Origin: Clostridiaceae bacterium
Lineage (GTDB): Bacteria; Bacillota_A; Clostridia; Clostridiales; Clostridiaceae
Length of the DNA: 64,000 bases
Assembly: GCA_029256485.1 (NCBI GenBank)
Contig: JAQSXU010000001.1
Location: forward strand, 62,001-126,000
Reading direction: 5' to 3'
Below, in pieces: positions 52,505-60,556 of this stretch. The first letter of the stretch is position 1, and each line of letters begins with the position of its first letter. The notes under the pieces are model-generated. The model had not been told where the DNA came from. It made no database searches and was given only the letters and a program-made list of their open reading frames with translations. The translations under genes were made by a program, and so were the position numbers.

Positions 52505-53395
52505 ATGATAATTGGATGTAAGTCAGCTTTAATTGAAACGCAACTAATTGATAGGAAAAATAAGGGTGTAGAATATATTGAAATTCACGCATTTATTGAT
52601 GATTTTACTGATATAAATAGTTTACTAAATCGTAAGAATTTATTATTAAAAAATAAATTAAAAGCTTATTGTGTACATGCTCCTATTGTATATAACACAA
52701 AAGACCAGATAGAATTAACAACTAACAATGAAGAGTTGAGAAAAGAAAATGATATATTATATAAAAAAGTAATACAGTTTGCTAATGAATTTTGTGATGT
52801 TCCAAATCCAATAGTAGTTATACATCCAGGTGGACTATTCATGCCTTCTGAAAATCAATGTTCAATAGAAGGTTTTTATAAAGAACAACGTGATAAATTT
52901 CATAAAGAAATCAGTGAAATACAAAATTTCATTACTGAAAACTATCCTAATGTAATAGTTGCAATAGAAAATAATGTAAGATACTTGAACATAAATAATA
53001 ATACGTATATGTATGCCTACGGATTTGAAGATGACATTGTTAGTTGGATATATGAATTAGATTATGAAAATATTGGGACCACCTTAGATATTCGCAATTG
53101 CATGTCTGTTATAGATTATAATTTAAAAAATAATATCAAATCTGATTTCATTAAAATAGAAGATTTTATTGATGCATATATACCTAACTTAAAGTTAATC
53201 CATTTGTCAAAAGGATATATTGATACTATTAAACATGGACAAGCTTTCTTTAAAACTAACAAGGAAGATATAGATTGTTTTGAAAAAATATTTAAAAAGC
53301 TTAATAATTATAGATATAACGGAGCTGTTACTATTGAAACAAATGAAATAAATATAGATTATGCTCTTAATTATTTAAGTACAAAAAAGCAATAA
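52505..53395 (+). CDS. Xylose isomerase-like TIM-barrel protein (AP endonuclease 2 superfamily)
   Basis: 296 aa from ATG 52505 (AAGGAGG upstream). It shows the family beta/alpha-barrel pattern with likely metal ligands: KAYCVHAPIV, VVIHPGGLF, VIVAIENNV, LKLIHLSKG and HGQAFF, then AVTIETN at the last strand. The superfamily includes sugar isomerases and endonuclease IV. The His/Glu pattern fits either, and the sequence is too divergent to choose. Nfo-like AP endonuclease activity would suit a DNA-repair context, but endonuclease IV normally has a more complete set of nine ligands. Confidence 0.7.
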   Translation: MIIGCKSALIETQLIDRKNKGVEYIEIHAFIDDFTDINSLLNRKNLLLKNKLKAYCVHAPIVYNTKDQIELTTNNEELRKENDILYKKVIQFANEFCDVPNPIVVIHPGGLFMPSENQCSIEGFYKEQRDKFHKEISEIQNFITENYPNVIVAIENNVRYLNINNNTYMYAYGFEDDIVSWIYELDYENIGTTLDIRNCMSVIDYNLKNNIKSDFIKIEDFIDAYIPNLKLIHLSKGYIDTIKHGQAFFKTNKEDIDCFEKIFKKLNNYRYNGAVTIETNEINIDYALNYLSTKKQ

Positions 53396-53562
53396 CTGAA
53401 GCATGCAAATAATAGATATATAAATAAATTATATAATCTTCTATTGGTTAAGTATTATTAAAAATTAATGTTTTAAGTATAATAAATAAAGCCTATACAA
53501 AAGGTGAGCATTTGCTTATATTAAAAAAATATAAAGAAGAAATTTACTTAGGAGATGGTATT

Positions 53563-54000
53563 ATGTATTTACAAAGGTTTATTAGTTGGATTATAGGTAT
53601 TGGAGTAATATGTGTTTTGTTGGGAGTTTTTATTGAATCAATAATAGAATATGTTCCATATTTAGTAGCAGGATTAGCTATGGCGACACCATTTTATGGA
53701 TTATATCGTAAAATTGGCAAATATGGTCATTTTATAACTGTAGGACTAAAATCTGTATTAAAAGAATTAAAAGATGTATATAAAGAAAACAAAGCTTCAG
53801 TAGGTATATATATTGCATGTTTTTATATAGCAGTTAAATTTCATAAAGCTTTATTACTTATGGCTTTTAAAACAACAATATTTACTATATTAGGACTTTG
53901 CTTTATGTGTATTACATGGATGACTATAAGAACACTTTTAAAAATTGTAAAAAAAGTGGAAATATTGTCTTTCAAAGAAGCAATTATGGGAGCTTTGTAA
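53563..54000 (+). CDS. Multi-pass membrane protein
   Basis: 145 aa from ATG 53563 (AGGAG 8 nt upstream). A longer form from TTG 53512, which also has an AAAGGTGAG site, adds 17 residues. Four hydrophobic segments are visible: FISWIIGIGVICVLLGVFI, YLVAGLAMATPFYGL, VGIYIACFYIAVKF and TTIFTILGLCFMCITWMTI. No family recognised. It lies 57 bp before the CCA-adding-like gene and may share its transcript. Confidence 0.6.
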   Translation: MYLQRFISWIIGIGVICVLLGVFIESIIEYVPYLVAGLAMATPFYGLYRKIGKYGHFITVGLKSVLKELKDVYKENKASVGIYIACFYIAVKFHKALLLMAFKTTIFTILGLCFMCITWMTIRTLLKIVKKVEILSFKEAIMGAL

Positions 54001-54057
54001 TTCCATTTTTTAAGAGGAAGATAAAAATTCCTCTTATTTTCTTATTAGGAGGTCATT

Positions 54058-55566
54058 ATGAAGGAAAAAGAAATACTTTTAAAAATAGCAAATGATATAG
54101 ATAAAATTGGAGGGAAAGTATTTTATGTTGGGGGATATGTAAGAGACTTATTTACAAATAAACCTAACAAAGATATAGATGTTGAGATTTATGGAATTTC
54201 TGTTCCAGATTTCTTAAATATATTATCTAAATACGGAATAGTTGATAAGGTTGGAGCTTCGTTTGGAATATTTATGATACATGGATTGGATATAGATTTT
54301 GCACTTCCAAGAAAAGAAATAAAAGCAAACGTAAATCATGAATTAAAACTTGTTAAAATTCCACATAAATATGTATTGAATTATATTTTACAAATAAAAT
54401 CAAGTTATCCTGATTATGAAGTAATTATTGAAGAAAAGCATAAATTTGGTCATAAAGATTTTATTGTTATTTATGATACGTTTATGTCTTTTGAAGAATC
54501 AACAAGAAGACGGGATTTTACATGTAATGGAATGATGAAGGATGTGTTAAGTGGAGAAGTAATAGACTTATGGGGAGGAATTAAAGATATAGAAAATAGA
54601 TGCATACGTCATATTGATAGTCAGACATTTATAGAAGATTCTCTCAGAGTTTTTAGAGCTTGTCAATTTGCTTCAAGATTTGAGTTTACTGTATGTAAAG
54701 AGACTTTGAATTTGTGCAGAAATATAGATTTAACAAACCTTTCTAAAGAAAGAATTTATGAGGAAATAAAAAAGTCTTTATTAAAAAGTGATAAACCTTC
54801 TATTGCTTTCGAAGTTATGAGAGAAATGGGAGTAATTAAAAGCACTTTTCCTGAATTGTATGAGATGATTAATTGCCCTCAAAATCCAAAATATCATCCA
54901 GAAGGAGATGTTTGGAATCATACAATGTTGGTTTTGGATAAAGCTTCTAAATTAAAAGATAGCTCACTTGATAGTGAAATTTTTATGCTAAGTGCACTTC
55001 TTCATGATATTGGTAAGCCTAAATCAACACAGATAATAGACGATAAAATAACATCAAATGGTCATGAAAAAATTGGTGTTGAAATTGCAAAAAGTTTACT
55101 CGAAAGAATTACTAATGATAAAAGAATTATTGAAGGTGTTCTTAATATTATCGAAAATCACATGATTCCAGTATCTTTATTTAATGGAAAAGCATCTGAT
55201 AAAGCGATAAGAAAGTTTTCTTTAAAAACTAACATAGACAATATTCTATTATTTATGCAGGCAGATTTTTCAGGTAAGGCAGAACAAGAAAAAGAAATAA
55301 ATGAGATTCTAATGTGGTTTAAAAGTAAACTTGTAGAAACGGGAGCAGATAAAGAAATAAAACCTATTATTACAGGAAAAGATTTAATAAATATGGGTTT
55401 AATTCCAGGTAAAGAGTTTGGAGTTATTTTAAATAAAGCTTTCGATTTACAACTTGATGGTTTGGATAGACAACAAATAATATCGAATTTTTTTGACTAT
55501 AGTGAAATATTGTATTACAATAGGAAAGGTCATGAGATTAATATGTTGACTATAAAGCATAAATGA
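54058..55566 (+). CDS. cca: CCA tRNA nucleotidyltransferase / poly(A) polymerase-family enzyme with HD domain
   Basis: 502 aa. The nucleotidyltransferase head shows VFYVGGYVRDLF and KDIDVEIYGI (Gly-Gly and Asp-x-Asp motifs). RRRDFTCNGMM with DLWGGIKDIENR and FIEDSLRVFRACQFA are the standard class II CCA-adding motifs. The C-terminus has an HD phosphohydrolase domain (WNHTMLVLDKA near 288, LHDIGKPKST near 317). The family adds CCA to tRNA 3' ends. On a mobile element it could repair tRNAs cut by host defences. That use is inferred. SD TTAGGAGG precedes the ATG. Confidence 0.85.
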   Translation: MKEKEILLKIANDIDKIGGKVFYVGGYVRDLFTNKPNKDIDVEIYGISVPDFLNILSKYGIVDKVGASFGIFMIHGLDIDFALPRKEIKANVNHELKLVKIPHKYVLNYILQIKSSYPDYEVIIEEKHKFGHKDFIVIYDTFMSFEESTRRRDFTCNGMMKDVLSGEVIDLWGGIKDIENRCIRHIDSQTFIEDSLRVFRACQFASRFEFTVCKETLNLCRNIDLTNLSKERIYEEIKKSLLKSDKPSIAFEVMREMGVIKSTFPELYEMINCPQNPKYHPEGDVWNHTMLVLDKASKLKDSSLDSEIFMLSALLHDIGKPKSTQIIDDKITSNGHEKIGVEIAKSLLERITNDKRIIEGVLNIIENHMIPVSLFNGKASDKAIRKFSLKTNIDNILLFMQADFSGKAEQEKEINEILMWFKSKLVETGADKEIKPIITGKDLINMGLIPGKEFGVILNKAFDLQLDGLDRQQIISNFFDYSEILYYNRKGHEINMLTIKHK

Positions 55567-55590
55567 ATTATACTGACAATAGTACGTTGG
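55546..55590 (+). promoter_or_regulatory. HD-GYP promoter with operator-like half-sites
   Basis: TTGACT (55546-55551), 17 nt, TATACT (55569-55574), inside the end of the cca gene. A second half-site CTGACAATAGTACG (55573-55586) falls around the start of transcription. Confidence 0.6.
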
Positions 55591-55619
55591 TATAATTTAA
55601 AGTTTTTAAAGGAGGACAA

Positions 55620-56213
55620 TTGGATAAAATATTAAAAAAAAGCGTAGAACTTTTAGTAGAAAGTAATTTAGAGATATTTGTTCACTCAAATAGAGTTAAA
55701 GAGCTTGCTAATTCTTTTGGAATTTATTTGGGATTACCCTTTAAAGATATAATTAATCTTAGAACAGGTGCTTTAGTTCATGACATAGGAAAAGTTTTTA
55801 TCCCTTCTGATATATTACTAAAGACAAGAATTTTAACAAAAGAGGAATTTGCTATTATAAAAAAGCATCCTGCTTTAGGACATGAATATATTTCTGAGAA
55901 AGAATATAATAATTATAATGATTTACTTTTTAAAGATATTGATGACATTATTTATCAACACCACGAAAGAATAGATGGTAAGGGATATCCTAATAAACTT
56001 ATAAATAATGAAATTAACTTTTTATCTAAAATAGTATCTATTTGTGATAGCTATGATGCTATGGTTTCCCAAAGAGTTTATAAAAATCCTTTAACTAATC
56101 AGTATGCTTTATCTCAAATAGAAAAAGGTCTGGGTACACAGTTTGATGTGTATTTCGGTAAAGAGTTTATTTCATATATGAATAAGGAATGTTTAAATAG
56201 AAATGTAATTTAA
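55620..56213 (+). CDS. HD-GYP domain phosphodiesterase
   Basis: 197 aa, almost the whole protein being an HD-GYP domain: SNRVKELANSFG, VHDIGKVFIPSDIL near 54-66, KKHPALGHEY, and HHERIDGKGYPNKLI near 115-129. The HD and GYP motifs are intact, so cyclic di-GMP hydrolysis is expected (family knowledge). The element has no visible GGDEF cyclase, so it would act on the host's c-di-GMP, which controls pili and surface behaviour. TTG start with AAAGGAGG upstream. Confidence 0.88.
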   Translation: MDKILKKSVELLVESNLEIFVHSNRVKELANSFGIYLGLPFKDIINLRTGALVHDIGKVFIPSDILLKTRILTKEEFAIIKKHPALGHEYISEKEYNNYNDLLFKDIDDIIYQHHERIDGKGYPNKLINNEINFLSKIVSICDSYDAMVSQRVYKNPLTNQYALSQIEKGLGTQFDVYFGKEFISYMNKECLNRNVI

Positions 56214-56430
56214 TGAGGTATAAAACTTAAATTAAAAAATAGTACTTGTATTATAGCAGGTGCTATTTTTTTATATAGTTTAATATTTTTAGCATATTTC
56301 AATTATCCATATAATAGAAATATAGTAAAAAGATACAAATTTTACTGGTAAATTTAATACGTTTGCTGTATAATGACATTGTTATTGGTTACAAATAAAA
56401 ATTTATTCCACTATAACTACAGGATGAAAT

Positions 56431-56763
56431 ATGAGAAATTTTTATGATTTGAAAGATATTCTTGAAGGATATCCAGCAGAATTCAATAAAGGAAAATATC
56501 AATTTCACCAAGATGGAGTTGGTAATTCTAAATTAACAATTATGGATAGTATCGGAGATGGATTAGAATTAGAATTTAGATTTAGAGCAAATCCATATTT
56601 TGATTATGATACCGTTCATCCAATAATTTTGGAAAAGGGTGGCGAAACTTATAGAGATACTACATACGACAATTGTGCTATTACGCCTGAAACAAGTTTA
56701 ACACATTTATATGATAGTAGTTATTGTAATCCAGAATTGTTAAATATACTTTTAGATTTATAA
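56431..56763 (+). CDS. Hypothetical protein
   Basis: 110 aa, soluble, beta-rich, not recognised. Distinctive segments are GDGLELEFRFRANPYFDYD and TPETSLTHLYDSSYCN. The ribosome binding site is weak (AGGATG). It is flanked by AT-rich spacers and followed by an 18-bp terminator stem. The 56214-56430 gap holds only its likely promoter region. Confidence 0.5.
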   Translation: MRNFYDLKDILEGYPAEFNKGKYQFHQDGVGNSKLTIMDSIGDGLELEFRFRANPYFDYDTVHPIILEKGGETYRDTTYDNCAITPETSLTHLYDSSYCNPELLNILLDL

Positions 56764-56789
56764 AATAGTGATTAATCAATAAATTATAA

Positions 56790-56835
56790 TAACAAAAACA
56801 CAATGAAGTGATATTATTTCATTGTGTTTTTGTTA
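56790..56835. terminator. Strong bidirectional terminator
   Basis: Perfect 18-bp stem TAACAAAAACACAATGAA (56790-56807) with 56818-56835, loop 10 nt. Confidence 0.92.
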
Positions 56836-56865
56836 TATATTAAACGGTATTAATCATCTAAAGCA

Positions 56866-56894
56866 TTGACTATAGTCAATTGACCTGATATCAT
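56866..56894 (+). promoter_or_regulatory. Promoter with perfect operator palindrome
   Basis: TTGACT, 17 nt, TATCAT. The -35 is the left half of the perfect palindrome TTGACTATAGTCAA (56866-56879). Confidence 0.88.
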
Positions 56895-56933
56895 ATTTTC
56901 TATAAGGTTACATTAATTTAGAGGAGGCTTAAT

Positions 56934-57134
56934 ATGGAAAGTTTATCAGTTGGTGATTATATATTATATGAGTACATTACAAAGGAGTTTTACCCAGGGA
57001 AAATTGTGGCTATATCAAAAAACAATAAAGTTACAATTGAAATATGTATGAATAAAAGAAAAAGTGAAGGTATGGATACCGAAGTATTAGAGGCTAATAT
57101 AAATAAAATTATACCGAGAAATACAATTTACTAA
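56934..57134 (+). CDS. Small hypothetical protein with KOW/SH3-like character
   Basis: 66 aa, beta-rich: VGDYILYEYITKEFYPGKIVAISKNNKVTIE resembles a small SH3-like barrel (G-D-Y...G-K-I-V). SD GAGGAGG precedes the ATG. The promoter has a perfect operator. No specific family is recognised. It lies just before the exonuclease gene, which has its own promoter. Confidence 0.5.
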   Translation: MESLSVGDYILYEYITKEFYPGKIVAISKNNKVTIEICMNKRKSEGMDTEVLEANINKIIPRNTIY

Positions 57135-57151
57135 ATTATAGTAAAATATAA

Positions 57152-57180
57152 TTTACATATTGCTAAAAATGTGGTATAAT
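57152..57180 (+). promoter_or_regulatory. Promoter of the exonuclease gene
   Basis: TTTACA, 17 nt, TATAAT, about 25 nt before the ATG at 57206. No operator palindrome. Confidence 0.75.
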
Positions 57181-57205
57181 GTATTTATATCAATTGGAGG
57201 TAAAT

Positions 57206-58372
57206 ATGACTATAGAAAATATAGGAAATAAAGAAAATATAGTTTTTATTATAGATGCAATGAATTTAATGCATAGAAGCTTTTACGCTTATCCAAATCT
57301 TAAAAGCAAAACTACTGGCATTTCAACTGGTGCATTTTTTGGATTTGTTCAATATATTAAGGGCTTTGTTAATAAATATAATCCTAAACATATAATTGTC
57401 TGTTCAGACGCACATAGAAAAACATTTAGGAATGATATTTACCCAGCTTATAAAGCTAATAGAAAAGAAACAGATGAAGCTTTAAGAGAACAATTCCCTC
57501 TCATGGAAGAATATCTTAAGCTTGCAAATGTTCCGTTTATTAAAAAGGATAGATACGAAGCAGATGACTTAATTGGTACATTATCAAAAAAAGCTAAACT
57601 ATTTGGATATAAACCGTATGTAGTATCAGGAGATAGTGATTTGCACCAATTAATAAATGAAGATGTTACTCAGTTATATATTGGAACAAAAAATACTGCG
57701 TTTATGGGGGGGAAAGAGGTTGCTGAAAAGTATGATGGGCTTTTACCTTCTAATATGATTGATTTTAAATCATTAACAGGGGATACGTCAGATAATATAC
57801 CAGGGGTTGCAGGTATAGGTAGGGTTTCAGCTATAAAATTACTAAAAGAATATAAAACACTTGAAGGTATATATGAGAATATTGAAAGTCTAAAAGGAAA
57901 GCAAAGGGAAAACCTTGAAAGAGACAAGGATATTGCATTTATGTCTAAAACATTGGTAACGATAAAATGTGATATGGACTTGAATTTTAATGGACTTTTT
58001 AATCCAGATACTATATTTCAGTTGGGAAATAAAAATGCAGTTACATTTTTAAGAGGTTTAGATATACAATTATTCAAAAATGAAGAAATAGTTGAAAATG
58101 AAGAGTTAAAACTTCCATTTGATATAATAGAGGATAATGAAAATAATGTTTATTTTCAAAGCATATTAAAATATCCTGGGTGCGTATCAAAAGAAGGCTT
58201 AGAAATATATGTATATTCATTATTATTTGACGATAAAAATAGAAATAAACTTAAAGAAATGATTTTGAATGCAAAATCAAATCTTTTAAATGAATTTGAT
58301 AGTAATAAAAAAATGATTAACAAATTAGAAATGTCGAATAGTGAATTGATGAAAACTCTTGGACTAATATAA
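57206..58372 (+). CDS. 5'-3' exonuclease (Pol I N-terminal / FEN family)
   Basis: 388 aa from ATG 57206 (TTGGAGG upstream; the earlier in-frame ATG at 57179 lies in the promoter). PIN-like FEN domain: VFIIDAMNLMHRSFYA, FRNDIYPAYKANRK, RYEADDLIGTLSK, YVVSGDSDLHQLIN, then TGDTSDNIPGVAGIGRVSA with the helix-hairpin-helix, all containing the conserved acidic residues. It acts in primer removal and repair. The last ~100 residues are not polymerase and are unrelated to the 3'-5' exonuclease, so this is a stand-alone nuclease as in phages. Confidence 0.9.
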   Translation: MTIENIGNKENIVFIIDAMNLMHRSFYAYPNLKSKTTGISTGAFFGFVQYIKGFVNKYNPKHIIVCSDAHRKTFRNDIYPAYKANRKETDEALREQFPLMEEYLKLANVPFIKKDRYEADDLIGTLSKKAKLFGYKPYVVSGDSDLHQLINEDVTQLYIGTKNTAFMGGKEVAEKYDGLLPSNMIDFKSLTGDTSDNIPGVAGIGRVSAIKLLKEYKTLEGIYENIESLKGKQRENLERDKDIAFMSKTLVTIKCDMDLNFNGLFNPDTIFQLGNKNAVTFLRGLDIQLFKNEEIVENEELKLPFDIIEDNENNVYFQSILKYPGCVSKEGLEIYVYSLLFDDKNRNKLKEMILNAKSNLLNEFDSNKKMINKLEMSNSELMKTLGLI

Positions 58373-58381
58373 GTTCAAATT

Positions 58382-58409
58382 AAGCCTTTGAAATATAAGG
58401 CTTTTTTAT
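58382..58409 (+). terminator. Terminator after exonuclease gene
   Basis: AAGCCTT / AAGGCTT stem (58382-58388, 58397-58403) followed by TTTTATT. Confidence 0.85.
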
Positions 58410-58470
58410 TGCAAAATTTATATTAATTGTAATAGAAAAATACAAAAAACTTAAAAGAGAGGTATAAACA

Positions 58471-59214
58471 ATGAAAATAAGAGATAATTTTAATGAAAAA
58501 AAGAAAGATTTCTTTAAAAACGCTTTCAAAATTACGATGGGATTAACTGTTTTTAGTTTAATGACAGTGACACAAGGTTTCTCTGTAGAAATGAAAACAA
58601 CTGAAAATAAAATAGTATCAGAAACTTTACCAGAAGCTGTACCAGAACCATTTGTTTATTTTTCAGAAGCTGTAAAGCATGAAGAAGAAAATGGATTATT
58701 GGCGAATACAGTTAAAGAAATTGAAGAAGAACTTAGGGTAGCCGAAGAAGAAGCTGAAAGAATAGCTAAAGAAACCAAAGCTCCAGAGAGTGATTTCGTT
58801 CCGTTACCAATAGAACAACAAGACTATTTGTTTAAGTTATGTAAAGAAAGAAATGTTGACTATAAAACTGCTTTGGCAGTAATGAAAATAGAGAGTAGGT
58901 TTGATGTAAATGCTTATTATAAAGGCAATTACGGGTATTTTCAAATAAACCATGTTAATCATGATTCTTTAACAAAATTATTAGAAACTACAAGTAACCC
59001 ACTTGAACCATATACTAATATTAACTGGGGAACACATATGCTTTCTGATTTATTTAAACAATATACAGATGCAGGATTAACAGGTGAGACATTAATTAAT
59101 TCAGTTTTAAGTAGTTATAACAAGGGTATTGGTGGTTTTAATAGAACAGGTTATGCAACAAAATATATTGAGAAATACAACATAGCATTAGAAGAAATTA
59201 ATGGTTGGTTTTAA
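58471..59214 (+). CDS. Secreted SLT-type lytic transglycosylase
   Basis: 247 aa. A signal-peptide-like region (ITMGLTVFSLMTVTQGFSV) is followed by a Glu-rich helical spacer, and then a lysozyme-like SLT domain near residues 110-247. Its core is YKTALAVMKIESRFDVNAYY, with catalytic Glu near 140, and GNYGYFQINHVNH with SSYNKGIGGF. It cleaves peptidoglycan. It is the second transglycosylase besides the T4SS hydrolase at 19008 and may assist pilus or conjugation channel insertion, or act as a phage-like lysis helper. SD AGAGAGG is moderate. Confidence 0.85.
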   Translation: MKIRDNFNEKKKDFFKNAFKITMGLTVFSLMTVTQGFSVEMKTTENKIVSETLPEAVPEPFVYFSEAVKHEEENGLLANTVKEIEEELRVAEEEAERIAKETKAPESDFVPLPIEQQDYLFKLCKERNVDYKTALAVMKIESRFDVNAYYKGNYGYFQINHVNHDSLTKLLETTSNPLEPYTNINWGTHMLSDLFKQYTDAGLTGETLINSVLSSYNKGIGGFNRTGYATKYIEKYNIALEEINGWF

Positions 59215-59246
59215 AAATAAGAAAGCATATTTTTTTCTTTTTGATA

Positions 59247-59275
59247 TTGACAATAGTCAATCATAGTATTATAAT
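59247..59275 (+). promoter_or_regulatory. Promoter with operator palindrome
   Basis: TTGACA, 17 nt, TATAAT. The -35 is the left half of TTGACAATAGTCAA (59247-59260). Confidence 0.9.
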
Positions 59276-59319
59276 ATCTATAGACTATATAATATATATA
59301 AATTAAAGGGAGATAAATT

Positions 59320-59721
59320 ATGTCATTTGCATATAATAAAAACTTGATACTTGAAGAAAATGAAGAATTACTTGAATTGGTAAAATCCATTCCTACACAA
59401 AATATAATTACTACTATAATAAGAACATTAAACGATGAAGTAAGTATAGATAATTTAAAAGAGGAATTCGTAGAGCAATTTAAAAGATATTCAATCCCAA
59501 GAGTTGTAACAGGAGAAAATATTAAATGCTTTTTTACTATTACATTAGATGGAATGTCAAAAGTTTGGGAAAATATAATATCTGATAATTACGAAGTTTT
59601 TGAAAGTGAATATCCATTATATGAGAATGTTCTTGAATTTATTGATAAAACAATAGATGAAATAGATTTTGATGAAATATTTAAAGCAGAACTTCAGCTA
59701 TTAAACAATAATATAAAATAA
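59320..59721 (+). CDS. Hypothetical protein
   Basis: 133 aa, acidic and helical, not recognised. Segments of note are LEENEELLELVKSIPTQNII and a C-terminal acidic helix (DKTIDEIDFDEIFKAELQLL). It is in the operator-controlled set and sits downstream of the transglycosylase gene. SD AAAGGGAG precedes the ATG. It could be an adaptor or inhibitor, but no evidence favours one. Confidence 0.5.
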   Translation: MSFAYNKNLILEENEELLELVKSIPTQNIITTIIRTLNDEVSIDNLKEEFVEQFKRYSIPRVVTGENIKCFFTITLDGMSKVWENIISDNYEVFESEYPLYENVLEFIDKTIDEIDFDEIFKAELQLLNNNIK

Positions 59722-59846
59722 ACAAATAAAAAGTTTTTAACTAATTTTTGTAAGTAATAAACTTTACTATAATAAAGTAAAATAAAATGATACTTATATA
59801 AAAGGTTAAAAGCTTTTTTTATTTTTAAATAGGAGGATAGATAGTA

Positions 59847-60446
59847 TTGGATTTGAATATAGATTGTCAATTATTCTTAAAGGGCAAAAATGATTTTAAG
59901 CTTGAATTTTCAGAGCCATATCTAAATGATGATAGGGAAATTATATTTAAAAACAGTAGTTTACTATGTAAGTTGCCAAATTCAGAAATTATCGTAAATG
60001 AAGACAAAAAGGCGTTAGAGATTAGAAGTTATGATAAGAAAATTTTAATTTCATTAGATAATTATAAAGCAGAAATGCAAGAGATACTGTCTATAAAAAA
60101 ATTAATTTTAAAGGATTTGTCTATATTATTGAAAAACTATAAAGAAGGAAATGAGAACATTATTGCATTTAATTTCGAAGAAGAAAATTATCCATTTTAT
60201 ATAACAACTCCTACTATTTTAAAGAATGGTCATTATTCGATAAAATATGAAAAAGGATTGGAATATTGGATAAAAGAAAGAGCGATGCAGTTAGGAAAAA
60301 AACTACAATTTATAGACTTTAACGACTTGCAAAAAAGGGCTGGAATGGCTCTTGCGAAAGCAAATCTAAAAGCCTTTAAAAAAGAAAAGAAGCAAAATTA
60401 TGAATATTACTGTATTTCTTTTGATGAATTGATAAATTTATTATAA
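59847..60446 (+). CDS. Hypothetical protein
   Basis: 199 aa from TTG 59847 (AGGAGG 11 nt upstream). It has a beta-rich N-terminal half and a C-terminal basic helix (LQKRAGMALAKANLKAFKKEK) that could bind nucleic acid. No family recognised. A clear terminator follows. Confidence 0.5.
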   Translation: MDLNIDCQLFLKGKNDFKLEFSEPYLNDDREIIFKNSSLLCKLPNSEIIVNEDKKALEIRSYDKKILISLDNYKAEMQEILSIKKLILKDLSILLKNYKEGNENIIAFNFEEENYPFYITTPTILKNGHYSIKYEKGLEYWIKERAMQLGKKLQFIDFNDLQKRAGMALAKANLKAFKKEKKQNYEYYCISFDELINLL

Positions 60447-60452
60447 AAGATT

Positions 60453-60484
60453 TAAAAAGACCTAAAAAGAGGTCTTTTTATTTA
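60453..60484 (+). terminator. Terminator
   Basis: TAAAAAGACCT / AGGTCTTTTTA stem (60453-60463, 60470-60480). Confidence 0.88.
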
Positions 60485-60503
60485 TTGTAAATGTAAAATA
60501 TAA

Positions 60504-60532
60504 TTGACATAAATTTTCAAAAATGATATAAT
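60504..60532 (+). promoter_or_regulatory. Promoter of the AAA ATPase gene
   Basis: TTGACA, 17 nt, TATAAT, consensus, without the GTCAA right half. Confidence 0.8.
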
Positions 60533-60556
60533 AAAGAAAAAATATTGGAGTTATAT

